Shown here: positions 1-40,703 of the stretch, piece by piece
How positions within the stretch are numbered: the stretch's first letter is position 1
Layout: each line of letters starts with the position of its first letter
Assembly (NCBI GenBank): GCA_964020975.1
Contig: OZ026622.1
Coordinates: forward strand, 61,019,259-61,083,258
Length of the DNA: 64,000 bases
Direction of reading: 5' to 3'
From: Hermodice carunculata
Taxonomy: Eukaryota; Annelida; Polychaeta; Eunicida; Amphinomidae
Program-made: the position numbers and the translations under genes
The notes under the pieces: model-generated
What the model was told of the DNA's origin: nothing
Database searches by the model: none
The model's input: only the letters and a program-made list of their open reading frames with translations

Positions 1-157
1 ACACACGCATCAGTCAGTGCCCTTTGTGACAGTGATACATGCATCAGTCAGTGCCCTTTGTGACAGTGATACATGCATCAGTCAGTGCCCTTTGTGATAG
101 TGATACACGCATCAGTCAGTGCCCTTTGTGACAGTGATACACGCATCAGTCAGTGCA
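1..157. repeat. 34-bp minisatellite, about 4.5 units
   Basis: The phrase catcagtcagtgcc recurs at 8, 42, 76, 110 and 144, an exact 34-bp period with few differences. The array is cut by the window edge. Confidence 0.95.
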
Positions 158-1565
158 TTTCAGTCATTCCTATTTAATGACAATGTAACCAGGGACCATG
201 TCATCAATGTAAGGACACACACTCCTGTGGAATAACAATTACAAAAATGGAAAACATGTAAGTCTAACATTTAATACACTTTCAAGCACACAACAAGCCA
301 CGGTGATGTAATTTTTCAGTGTACATATACAAGTAAATCAAATGTGTATTTTAAGAGATAACTGTGAGACATATCATCTGTAAGTGACATTTAACTGTGT
401 AGTGATATACAAATGAAGGAAGATCTGACGGAAAGGAAGAACTGACATGTTACATGTGTGTATACAATGAGTAGTGTAAGTGAGTGTATGACAACACACA
501 ATGTAGATTGAATGAGCAAGAGAACAGTAAAGAACAGTCATTTCACATTTACATAAACTTGCAGAAAATGAGCGACAATTTTAAAATGCTGGTTTCCCAC
601 CAGCCCAATTTCAGAAGACAGAACACAGCTCAGAGGTAACACTGATATACATGTACAGTCTGAACATACAGACATTATTGATCTGGTAAGAACAGCTGGA
701 CTTATAATGCATTTTGGATGTCATGATAAGCAAAACTAGAAAAAAAGTTCCAAAATTTCTATAATTATACCTACTGTCTCTGAGAATTATTAAATATACT
801 TGTTGATGTCATTATTTGATATCTAATTTGCTGAAATTTTTGCTTGATTGTTTGCAATTTACTGTTAACAACTTATTTGTAGACATTTTGTTTAACTTGC
901 AGCATCATGGCAAACCAAAACAGTTATTATTTTGAATTATAAGAATTTGTCTCTGCAAGGATATAGTCTAAGAGCAATTGCTAAGATTATGGACTGTTTC
1001 TACAAGGGGCTATCACATAATTATTAGGTTTATTGACCATTTCTGCAAGAGTATCAAGCAATTATCAGTTCCATTGTTTCCAGCAAGGCAATCAAGCAAT
1101 CATTAGGTTTATTTGTTGTTTTTTCGTCAAAAAATACTGAGAATACTTTTGAATACAAATGCATGTGACATATGTATAAAAGATTCATATCCATATGTCT
1201 ACTGCCATTTTAACTTTGAACCTACAGGCAGATAATCCCAACTATTTTATCAGTTGGAATAATAAAGTGTAATCTTAAATTATTTTTTCTTTTACTTTCA
1301 ATAACCATGACAAATATTTTCAAGCAGATGTCATTCTACTTGCTTTACCAACAAAAATAAAAGAAAAAGAGTCACATTTTGGAAGTTAAGAAACTGGAGT
1401 GTAGAAGGCTCAAAGTTTAAGATTGTAGATGTGCTGACTGTTATATTGGCCAGTTTGAGCAGAGAACATGGAAACCAAGAAAAAGAATTTTCCCCCAGCT
1501 CCACATTGAATAGTATAACGTATCAATCTTGCCCTTAGACAAGGCAGCATACTCACATACCAGAT
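158..1565. other. non-coding flank, probably CFAP100 intron
   Basis: AT-rich sequence without recognisable exon or element; presumably CFAP100 intron 13. Confidence 0.4.
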
Positions 1566-1850
1566 GTACATGTACATACACAGGTAGAGTGTATGTACAT
1601 GTACATATACAGGGAGACTGTATCTACATGTACATACACAGATAGACTGTTTGTACATACAGGTAGACTGTATGTACATGTACATATACATAGACTGTAT
1701 GTATATGTACATACTTACACTGTATGTAAATGTACATATACAGGTAGACTATATGTACATATACAGGTCGACTATATGTACATGCACAGGTAGACTGTAT
1801 GCACATGTACATATACATGTACAGGTACACTGTATGTACATGTACATACA
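1566..1850. repeat. acatgtaca-rich minisatellite
   Basis: Imperfect units of about 38 bp built on tgtacatgtacatacacag and gtagactgtatg. The overlapping open frames here are by-products of the repeat. Confidence 0.85.
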
Positions 1851-2689
1851 TAGCAGACTAGATGCACAAACTTGTATGGACCTAAATGCAGGGATGGAGA
1901 TAACTTACATGTGTGTATCAGACTGGCATGGAAGCAGTTCATTTTAGGCCTGTATGTTGATTTAACTCAATCTGGTAAAGGTTTTGTGGGTTGTGATACC
2001 CTGTATGACTGATTGGTCAGACACACTGTCAGGCCAGATACACCAGGCCATAATGGTTCAGTAATGCCACCATGTGGCACACGTGGTATAATGACAACCA
2101 CACCAGACCTTTATTCTGAGAAAACTGACCAGTAGCAGTGGTTCTCTTTTGGCTATTAATGTCTTCAGCCATGTAAGCCCACACTACAAATACAGTAATT
2201 TATGCCATACTTTTGTCATGAGGGAATCAACTGCTTAAAGTTGCGGTCAGTAGTCTTCATTCACAGCATATACATAAAGGTTCTTCTAATTGAAATAAAA
2301 ATAACTGAAGTTTTCAGGGTTTCAATGTGTCATACCTATACATATATTGTTCAACTGACAATCATATGCTAATAAAAGCTCTTAACATTCACAACCCATG
2401 TTGAATTTTTGAAAACTCAAAAGAACATCTATCTGTAAATTTAGAAACTACGATTAACAGATAATATTTAAGAACTGTATAGATTTGAAAGTAATTACAA
2501 TTAAACTCAATTTGTACCTTAGTATAAATTTGAACATCATTACAACTAAATTCAATTTTTGCAATAAAATATTCTATGGAATATTTCTATATATTCTTGG
2601 ACATCCTCTCATGGAATAAAATTCCTTGAGAGGATGTCCAAAAGTATTTTAAATGAGGTGGCAGGGATTTTTGAACATGTGTACATAGC

Positions 2690-2930
2690 TGCTATATGGC
2701 TGTATATCATGTGTATAGATATTAAACTGCAGGATGGTTGTACATCATGTGTATGTGACTGCAGGATGCGTGGTTGTACATCACGTGCATGTTACTGCTG
2801 GATGGCTGTACATCACGTGTATGTTACTGCAGGATGGTTGTACATCACGTGTATGTGACTGTAGGATGGTTGTACATCATGCGTATGTAACTGCAGGATG
2901 GCTGTACATCTCATGTGAGTATGCTGCACA
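2690..2930. repeat. 34-37-bp minisatellite, about 6 units
   Basis: Units of aggatggttgtacatcacg followed by tgtatgtgactgc repeat with small changes. Confidence 0.9.
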
Positions 2931-3229
2931 GGTCACACAGGCAAGTCTGAAGGTTGCCTGCAGGACTGATCTGAATTAAGGGACTTCATGGTCTTTGTTG
3001 ATAGTTGAAATTGTTGCCTGCACAGACAGCCCTTCCAGGTTGTTGGGAGGGGTTTCCAACAGGCTATGTTGACTTGATTTACCCTTACATTAAAAACAAG
3101 TATCCTTTTAGAAGGAGTGTCTGTGCACGTAATTAAAACTGGACAGTGCAACACAGACCATGAGGCATCATTGAGACCAGCCTCAGAGGCAAGCACATGT
3201 AGGCACATTAAGCAAGTCAGCTCACTGAC

Positions 3230-30062
<26,833 letters not shown>

Positions 30063-30070
30063 CCTTTATG

Positions 30071-33000
30071 CTATAAAGAAAGGAGAAAGCTGTTTTATTT
30101 CATTCATTCACCTCATTAATACATTCCATTTGCTTAACATCATGGCAACACAGCATCTACAAGACAAAGTGAAATTGTATGAGAATCATGTGATAATCAC
30201 ATTTGCTTATATGCTGCATGGTAGGAACTGTTGATGGCAAATGCAAATGAAAACATTCAAACTTTACTAGAGCCCGATCTGCCTAAAAATGGACAGATTT
30301 TTTTCTTTAAAGCAGTGAAGATGTGCACCAGGAACCTTCCATTTACATTCAACTAGAAGAATATTTGATCAAAAGCTATATACTTTATGATCTTCAGTCA
30401 GGATGTACCAGGAATTATTCCACTAACATGTTTGATCCATATCACTGATTATAAAAAAAGCAGAATTGTTTCATTGAAAGCAATTGGTATGTTTAAATGC
30501 TTGACCTTCAAAATATGTTTGACATCATAAATCATGAACACTTATGTAATAAACTGAGTGTAATGGGAGTTAAGTTTATCAAATTGTTTTAATCATATCT
30601 TTCAAACAAGAGACAAATAGTGAATAAAAGGGCAAGTATTCATACACTTCATATTTTACGCATGTAGGGAAATTAAGTTGAGAAAATCAACAGACAATGG
30701 TAGAATGAGGACCGAGACTAAAACGGTATAGAATAAGTTTGATAATGGAGGGACCGAAATTGGTAGCCTTGTTTCTAGGTTTGACAGGGACTCTTCCAGG
30801 ATGTTTGACTGGGGTCAAAAATGTACAGGACCATCCAGTATCAAGCAGGGATAGAAGAAATTAAATATTAGGATTACAATGGAACAGAGTATCAGGATTG
30901 GGGGAGGAGAGGGCAAGGTGGTAGACCTTATCAGGGCCAACCTGTGACTGTGAAAACAGGACATGGAACATGCCTGAGCCCAAGAGGCAGTGATAGAGTA
31001 AAAGAGTACATATGAGATGAGTGTCTGGGGATATAGATGTAACTGGGACCAGGGGCCCACCACAGCTGTGACAGGACAGGCAGAGAACCTTATGCCTAGA
31101 CTTTGGTTTAAGGAAACATGATAACAGAGGCTGAGAAGAGCATATTTTTGGATCCATCAATTATGCACAATGGAACCTTTTGGTCTCATCATGCAAAAAT
31201 AAGCATATATTTGTTTTGTATTATGCTAAATTTGACAATTTCTCTGCTTGTTTTCACATAAAATTAACACAGAATGTCTGACTGGTGAGTAGCACTTTCA
31301 GTACATATCAAGTAGAACTGAGAAATGGTATGTAAAACTCATCTCAGCTTACCACATTAATATGTTATATAACATGCACACAAATAGGGACAAGGTCTAT
31401 ACAGCACGAGCTCACACAGACCTCCAACTCATTCCCTTGCTTTATTTCAAATAAACATAGGGACATGGGGCCATCTCATTCGACATCCCAGTATTTTCGT
31501 TCACAGGAACATTGTCCCACACTTGAGACACACAGCTAAGGCTGCATGTGTAACTTGTATGTGAGGTACATCTCATTATCTTGGACAGGTAGACCATTTC
31601 TCCAAAAAAAAAAAAAAAAAAAATTGTGCTAACTCAAGCTGGCACATGATATTTTAAATCAAGGGGCAAATAAGACTAGGCAAGACCGAATGTGGACAAT
31701 GATTCAATCTACCAAGACATGTAAGTCTGACTAGTTTCAATGCTAACACATCTCACCAGACTGAAGTTAATGGCCCCCAGTATGTGCTTATAAGTTACAT
31801 ACCAGGGTATAACATTCACGCTGGAAATGTAAATGTGAGCGTTTTCCAAAGTCGAAGGACTTTTATGTGAATAGGAATTGGCTATTGTGGCCCCTTACAC
31901 GTGAATATGGCCTGTTGCTAGGCAAAAGAAAATGAGTAGTTTGGAGCACCAGTATGACAGGTTTTTAAAGAAGGTGGAAAACATACCGGGTTTTTTCATA
32001 AGGAGAAAATGTACCCACAGATAGCTTAACTCTCAAATCAGAATAGTTTGGGAGATGTTGACGCATGAATTGCACCTTTCATGAGTATAGAGGCATAGTC
32101 ATGGGGCAGATTAACTTAGAAATAAATTTTTAGTATTAATGCTATTATACTGAACAAGAAGTTCATCTGCCTATGACATTGAGACTGAACAAAAAAAAAA
32201 TTCTTTTAAAATGCTTGAAGAGCCCCACTTAGGCGAAACTGGTTGCACTTTCTCCCCCAGCACTTCCCAGAGCCTTGCCTTAATTTTGTGTTTATCAGAG
32301 TTAAGTTACGACAAGCACATTTTTTAAAGTGGGCAAGTAAAATTATGACTCACTTGCTAAGGACTGAAGGAGCAAGTAAAAAAATCCTTAAGCCCTAAGG
32401 TCTGTGCAATATTTGTATGCACAATGTACCAGTTATCGATACGCTAAGCCATGCGGTTTGTAAAAACGCAGCACAATACGTCACTGACCATAGATAGGGA
32501 CATTATTGTTATAAATCACAGACTTCAAGTTCTAAGCTGTACTTCCATGGTAAAATCTAAACACAGTTGTCTTTTTTTGATGAACTTGGGTGGTCTGAGC
32601 AAGAAAAATCCCTTCAAATCTGGTGACGAACTTGTAAAAACAATGTTCCTATTCTCGATATACATGTAGCAACTGAAGACTCCACACAGATTAAGTTCGG
32701 AGTGGGTCAGTTGCAATTGGGCAAACATTTTCTGTATAAGTAAACATGAAATAAGTTTATGAAAAATCTAAAAAAGCTAGGGTGTCTGCAATTATTTGAA
32801 TATAAAATGTGCTTTTTGCTTAGCATAAGGAATCCAAATATGCATTTTTGGGCAATTACCCTCGTAACTGAGATGCTGGGGAATGGAGCCCGACATTGTT
32901 GCACAAAATTTTACAGTTCAAGACCGGCAACTCATCACATAAAAAGATAGATTAGCAAGTAATAATAATAATGTTTTTGCCGACCCTATCGACAATAGGA

Positions 33001-33985
33001 ACATATTGATAATAGGTACATCAACTATATATTACTGGCTATTCATGACACCATGGAATCAATTATATGGACATGGGTACCATACCGGGTCTGGTTTTGC
33101 CCTGAACGCGACTACAGGACCGGGCCTGGCATTATAGCCAATGTGGAGAGGATTGTTTATATTGCCAAGCTTGGCCGGCACTGGAGCCAGTGCAGAGAGG
33201 ACTGTTTGTATAGCCAGGTCCGGCTGTGTTCAGCAATGTAACTAGGGAGTGGTGCCCAAAACTCTAGTCAATACAGTGAGTACCCTCTATATAGCCGGGT
33301 CCAGTGTAGGTTGAGAGTGTGTCTAGAGCGCTGCATCCGCTGCTCGATCTGGTCAATGCAGGGAGGAATAAGTACAAAACCAGGTGTTTGGATCTATAAC
33401 TAGCTAACCTGTATGATTCTAAGAATACAGGGCCTATGTTATTTTACCATGTTGTGTAGCCTAGGTCTGTGATGTATACCTAAAAACCTGTCGGAATGTC
33501 TGCATATTACAATAAATTACATCCATATCATCATGCTATGCTGTTCAAGTCCAGTTGACTGACGTGCCTGAGGCTGAGGATCGTAAAGTCTGCAAGTTAA
33601 CGTAAATTGATTTTTCCCCACGACAACTTTCTATTTGATACAAATGGACAGTTCCAAGATAGGTGGCCCTCATTTATAGCAAAAATCATTGTATCATCAA
33701 ACCATGCTAACTGAGAAACACGAGTAGACTACCGGTAGGCTGTAGGCCTATATAGAGTGCAGTCTTTTTTCATAGACATAGCTGTCAACTCTCCAATTTT
33801 CACAGGGAGTCTCCTGGTTTGGAAACTCAAAAATTTCTTAAAATGGCAGGGATTTTGATGCAAAATTAACCATTTTCTTTAATTTCATGCACTTTTTATG
33901 TGTCCACTTGTATTGTTTTATCTTGTCAATGAGAGCCTGTAATGAGGCAAAATGCTCTCCCACACTAAACGATGCATCTACTCAC
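30071..33985. other. 5' flank / leader intron of CFAP100
   Basis: Mostly AT-rich sequence with no long frame or known element. A diverged tandem motif (gccagtgcagagaggactgt ... agccgggtcc) recurs three to four times at about 33130-33380. Confidence 0.45.
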
Positions 33986-34070
33986 TCCGCCATGTTGAGA
34001 AATCTGAACTTCCCGGGAGGTAAATTAAAATATCGCGAGATTTTGTGATGTCATTCAACGTGCTCCCGGC
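33986..34070 (-). promoter_or_regulatory. candidate CFAP100 promoter / non-coding first exon
   Basis: On the minus strand an AATCTCGCGATATTT motif, close to the TCTCGCGAGA promoter element, is followed by a tcccgggaag stretch and a YY1-like CAACATGGCGGA. That runs directly into a gtgagt splice donor. This CpG-bearing patch stands out in an AT-rich flank 3.9 kb upstream of the first coding exon, which has an acceptor 8 bases before its ATG. The link to CFAP100 is inference. Confidence 0.3.
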
Positions 34071-34741
34071 ACTGTAGCCAAATAACATTCGATACCTGAC
34101 CTGGCACTGTAGACACTTCGTAATTATATACCTGCAATGTAAAAATCTTGGAGGATGGTTGGAATGTTGCTGTTGTCATTGCCTAGGAAATTTTCCTGAG
34201 TTGTACCCCTGAAATGGAGTTTTATTCTTTCCAGAACTTTTTTTTTTTGATATTACTGCGAGGCTACTTACCCCCTAGCCTAGGCTAGAGGGTAAGTTAC
34301 TAAGTAGCCTAACAATCATACACACTGTTCTTTTTGTATACTGGTAGTGGTACTAGTATAAACTCTAGCAAATTTTAAATCATTAGGTACGGAACTTTGA
34401 AGTATTGTGTGCCTTTTCTGATGCAGCACATGGATTACTTCTTGTTTGAATTCAATTTCACTTGCAGTTACACCACTTGACTTTCTTGCCCTAATTATGG
34501 GGAATTTATGCGATCCGATGGTACGCCATGCCCATGCCCCCATGGACATGGTTTTACACTCGTCTAATTCTGAGGATACTCAGCAATGTAAACTTGAACC
34601 ATGTGCATGGCATGTGGGATTTGAAACAGACAAATATTTCATTTTGAAATTCTTATGAGGCACTCAATCGTTTGCGCGACCAACAGAATCCGTCATCATT
34701 ATCAGATTATTAAGGCTGTGCCAGTAACACTAACAGTTAGA

Positions 34742-34925
34742 TTTCCGTTGCGTGCTCACTTGAGACTCTGACCACCTGACAGGTCACGCAGACACCGATA
34801 TGTGTTTCTTTTCAAACACATACACACACAGCATTCGTAATCGAAAGGTGTACCTTAAATTTCCGTTGCGTAAACACTTGTGATAGGTCACGTAGACACC
34901 GATTTGTTTCTTTTCAAACTCGCAC
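34742..34925. repeat. two-copy duplication in the intergenic region
   Basis: ttccgttgcgt, aggtcacg.agacaccgat and gtttcttttcaaac occur in order twice, at 34742-34820 and 34860-34920. Confidence 0.7.
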
Positions 34926-35859
34926 GCTTCCCCTGTTTTCGATGCTGCCCACCATGACACTTTAGAACGAGGCCATGGAAACAGGAAGAGACTTGATACA
35001 AACCTCGGCAAGCAGTTTTAGTTTTAGGGTCGCTGATGGCGTCACAACCGGATATGACGAGCTGTTTGGGGATTCCCTAATGTGACTAGGCATGGGCGTA
35101 CAACTTAGCGAACCGTAAACATCTGCTAAATTGGATAATATCATCACAGAAAATCGTACCCATGTTCATTTTCCGTAAACAGGGCCATAATATAGGCTGT
35201 GTAGCGGGCCGAGCTATTTTTTTTAACCCAATATTATAATAATCATCCATTCAATCTCAAACAGTGTAGCCTGTGGTGTAGCGCTGAAGCTGATGCAGAG
35301 TTGAAGTTATTGTTGACATGTTGTGAATCACTGAATGTTGGTGTGGCTGTCATTTTCACTCACAGAAATGGTCACTTTGGTCACTTTCTTGTAACAGTAT
35401 GCCTACAGCATTTTGTGTTGACATTGATGTAGTTGTCTTTATTTTGTGGGAGTGGGTGTGTAAGTTCTTTCGTTTGCAAAGTTTCATTCACTTGAAGAGC
35501 TGACCTGTATAAAACGAATCTGTAACACTAACAGTTCGTCGCTTTCAGCTAGGTTGCCAATCAACTCTGTCGCAGTGTCATACCGTAGCAAGTCGCGTGG
35601 TCATCTAGCTAGTAGCTATATCACTTCGCTGTGTTACATTAATTTGGTCGCATTCAGCGAGAAAAATTATCTATTTTGTTGCGTAACACAAGAAACATCT
35701 TGTTTATCGGAACAAATGGAAACTAAATAGAACTTCTTAACCTGGGATTTCTTTATATTTGTGTACATAAACTAATCAAAGAAGACCCCCACCCCCAAAA
35801 AGGTTTGTAACTTTTTTCTGCAAAACCTTGGGGAGCAAGTAGACTCTTCCCTTATAATT

Positions 35860-36725
<866 letters not shown>

Positions 36726-39200
36726 TTCTGTATTAGTTTTCCATATATTTCAACTGAGTATATCATTGAAGTGTGATACCTGACCCGCAAGGTTTGTATC
36801 TTTTTCTACAAACCATGGTAAGCAGGTAGAATATTCTTTTAAAAAAAATTCTGTATCAGTGTGTCACCTACTTTTGCGTGAGAATGCTTTTGTACTTTGA
36901 TACCTGACTCTCAAGGTTTGTACCTTTTTTCAACAAACCATGGGAAGCAGGTATAGTCTTCCCTTACATTTCTGTATTAGTATTTCACCTAATTCACATG
37001 AGAATACACTTATATTTTAATACCTGGCTCAGAAGGTTTGTATTATTTTTCTACAAACCACGGAGAGTAGGTAGCATCTCCGTTTTTATTTCTGTGTTAG
37101 TATGTCCCCTATTTCAACTAAGAATGCAATTGCAAATTTATATATGACTTACAAGGTTTGTATATTTATTTCTTAAAACCATGAGAAGCGAGTAGAATTT
37201 TTACCCCATGTTCCTTTATTAGCATTTCATTTATTTCACATGGGAATACAATTGTGCTTTGATACTTGACTTACAACTTTTGTTGTTTTTTTTCTACAAA
37301 CGATGGGAAGCAGGTAGACTTTTCCCTTATATTTCTGTATTAGTATTTCAGCTGAGATTACAATAGTACTTTGTTACCAGACTCGCAAAGTTTGTACCTT
37401 TTTCCGACAAGCCTATGAAGCAGGTATGATCTCCCTTATATTTCTGCATTAGTATTTTCCCTATTTCACATAAGAATGCAACTGTATTTTGTTAAATGAT
37501 TACGAGGTTTGTATCTTTTTTTTTCCACAAACCATAATAAGCAGGTATTATTTTCCCTTATGTTCCTGTGTTAGCATTTCACCTTTTTCACCTTAGAATA
37601 CAATTGTGCTTTGATGCCTGGCTAGTAAGGTTTTTAACTTTTTTCTACAAACCCTGGGAAGCAGGTAGACTCTTCCCTTATATTTCTGTATTAGTTTTTC
37701 ATACATTTCAACTGAGTATATCATTGAAGTTTGATACCTGACCTGCAAGGTTTGTATCTTTTTCTACAAACCATGGAAAGCAGGTAGAATCTTCCCTCAT
37801 ATTTCTGTTGCAGTTTTCACCTATTTCACCTGAGTACATAGGTGTACTTTGATACCTGAGTCACAAGGTTTGTGTCTTTTTCTACAAGCCATGGGAAGCA
37901 GATAGAATCTTCAGTTTCATGTCTGTATTAGTATGTCACCTACTTCGCATGAGAATGCTATTGTACTTTGATACCTGACTTGCAAGGTTTGTACCTTCTT
38001 TCAACAAACCATGGGAAACATGTATAGTCTTCCCTTATATTTCTGTATTAGTATTTCACCTAATTCACCTGTCAGTACACTTATATTTCGATACCTGGCT
38101 CACAAGGTTTGTGTTATTTTTCTACAAACCATGGGAAGTAAATAGAATCTTTGTCTTTCTTTCTGTAATAGTTTTTCCCCAATTTCACCTGAGAATGCAA
38201 TTGTACTTTGACACCTGACTCACAAGGTTTGTATCCTATTTTCTACAAACTATGTGAAGCGGGTAGAATCTTTCCCTATGTTTCTGTTTTTGTATTTCAC
38301 TTATTTCCCATGAGAATACAATTGTGCTTTGATACCTGACTTACAGGGTTTGTACCTCTTTTTTTCTACAAACCGTGGGAAGCAGGTAGACTCTTCCCTT
38401 ATATTTTTGTATTTGTCTTTTACCTGAGATTACAATAGTACTTTGCTACATGACTCACGAGGTTTCTACTTTTTTTCTACAAACCATTGAAAGCAGGTAT
38501 AGTCTTCCCTGATACACGTATTTCTGCATTAGTGTTTTCCTTATTGCACTTGAGAAAATCATTGTATTTTGATACCTGACTCACAAGGTTTATATCTCTT
38601 TCTGCAACCCATGGGAGGCAGGTACCGACTTCCCTGATATGTCTGTTTTAGTATTTCCCCTATTGCACATGAAAATGCAATTGTACAAATGTATTTCGAT
38701 ACCTGACTCACAAGGTTTGTACCTTTTTTTCAACAAACCATGGGAATCAGGTATAGTCATCCCTTACATTTTTGTATTAGTATTTCACCTAAGTCACCTG
38801 AGAATACACTAATATTTTGATACCTGGCTCACAAGGTTTGTATTATTTTTTACAAACCATAGGAAGCAGGTAGAATTTTCTTTTTCAATTCTGTATAAGT
38901 ATGTCACCTACTTTGCCTGAGAATGCTATTGTACTCTGATACCTGACTCTCAAGGTTTGTACCTTTTTCAACAAACCATGGGAAGCAGGTATAGTCTTCC
39001 CTTAGATTTCTGTATTAGTATTTCACATAATGCACCTGAGAATACAATTATAGTTTGATACCTGACTTACAAGGTGTGTATTATTTTTGTACAAACCCTG
39101 GGAAGTAGGTAAATCTTCCTTTTTATTTCTGTATTAGTATTTCCCCTATTTAACCTGAGAATACAATTCTACTTTGATACTTGACTTACAAGATGGACAC

Positions 39201-40204
39201 ATAGTGAACAATGTTGCAGTCAACTTGCATGACCACATTTGCCAAATAGACTAATATTTGGAATAGTGACTTTGTGGTGGAATATTGGAGGGGACGCAAT
39301 TAGCAATTTCGGTGTATTCAGCTGAATACACAACCCAGGACACAATAACGCCTAATAATTTTGGTGCATATGTAGTTGTGTCAAAGAAAGATTAAATGGT
39401 TGAGAAAAAAGAACCCGACAACATTGTGTAAAACACTTAATTGCTTGGCATGTATACCTTGTATGTGATTGTTAACCCTTGTGTGTCCATGCGCACAAAT
39501 AGTGATACACGATGTAATGTGATAGTCTGGTATAAGGGCTTGCATTTGAAGGAAATGTTATGGGCTTTGTTATTTTGTTGAGCCTGTTGTCTTTGGTTCC
39601 ACCGTCCGATCTATGTAGTCTATATGTATTTCACACTGGGCAGAGCACACTTGCACCTTTTGCAAGACAAAAGTATTATGAAACAACAGACATGGGATTT
39701 TTTTTGGCTAGGCATATATCACATAAGTTGTCTAGTAGCTTTCTAACAGGTTGATCAGGCAAGACTATATCTTCTTTTTTTTCCCCAAATTAATAATGCA
39801 AGGAGCTCGATTTGACATAATGTTATATTGACATGGAGCTGATTGTACATTGTGATTGTGAAATGACCATCTTTCACAAAAGATATATGCTTTGGGGGTT
39901 TTGTGGGTTTGTATGTTTGTTTGTTTGTTTGTTTTGGTTTTGTGTGTGTTTTTTTTGTTTTGTTTTTTTTTGTTTTTTTGTTTTTTTGTTTTTTTGTTTT
40001 TTGTAAAATGTATATGAAATTAATGACAGATATATGATATAAAAGTCCACATGCTTCCTGTCATTTGTAGGTACAAAGATGCAAACTTTGGAGATCAGGT
40101 AATAAAGTGCACTGTACTTTTCTGGGGAAATAGTTGAAATACAATTATAAAAGATCTGTCTAACCTCTTCACCTGCTCCCATGGTCTGTAGATAGTGTAG
40201 GAAA
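39201..40204. other. spacer between the two inverted satellite arrays
   Basis: About 1 kb of non-satellite sequence. It contains the palindrome GTATTCAGCTGAATAC (about 39312), related to the TAGG...CCTA element, and a G/T-rich tract at 39893-40005. A 64-codon frame at 39560-39754 begins with a hydrophobic stretch (MGFVILLSLLSLVPP) but matches nothing I know. Confidence 0.5.
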
Positions 40205-40522
40205 AAGATATAAACCATATCAGTCAGGTATCAAAGTACAATTGTATTCTCGGATGAAATTCTAAGTATGGATATAGAAAAAAGATACAGACATCATCAT
40301 TCAAGTATCAAGGTGCAGTTGTATTCTCAGCTTACGTAGGGATAATATAAAAAACAAATATATAAGAAAACAGGCTGCCTACTTCTATGGTGTGTGAAAA
40401 AAGATACAAGCCTTGTCAGTAAGGTAGAAAAAAGATACAAACCTTGTGAGTCGGGTATCCATATGTGATAGTGTTTTCATGTGAAAAAAGTGAAACAAAT
40501 ATAGAAAAATAAGAGATGACCA

Positions 40523-40703
40523 TCCAATGAAACCTGTTTAGAGAGGCCACCCATAGGGCAGGCTTAAAGTGGTCACATAAGGCAGGTGGTCTCAATGGCG
40601 GTTCAATAACATGGAAAAGATAACTAAAGGGACTTTGGAAATATGGTCTTAAAGGGCATATGGTCTTTCATTACAGTGGTATCTCAAAATTGGTTTCACT
40701 GTA
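40523..40703. mobile_element. CAGTG-type MITE inside the satellite
   Basis: Right end TTGGTTTCACTGTA mirrors the left CCAATGAAACCTGTTT. The internal gtggtcacataaggcaggtg is shared with 6627-6813. Satellite sequence continues on both sides. Confidence 0.8.

Noticed and set aside
1-157. Possible CRISPR-like array
   Set aside because: Units are contiguous 34-bp tandem repeats with no variable spacers, in an animal genome.
1-3200. Search for the last CFAP100 exons
   Set aside because: No minus-strand segment with a charged coiled coil and splice sites was seen left of 3230.
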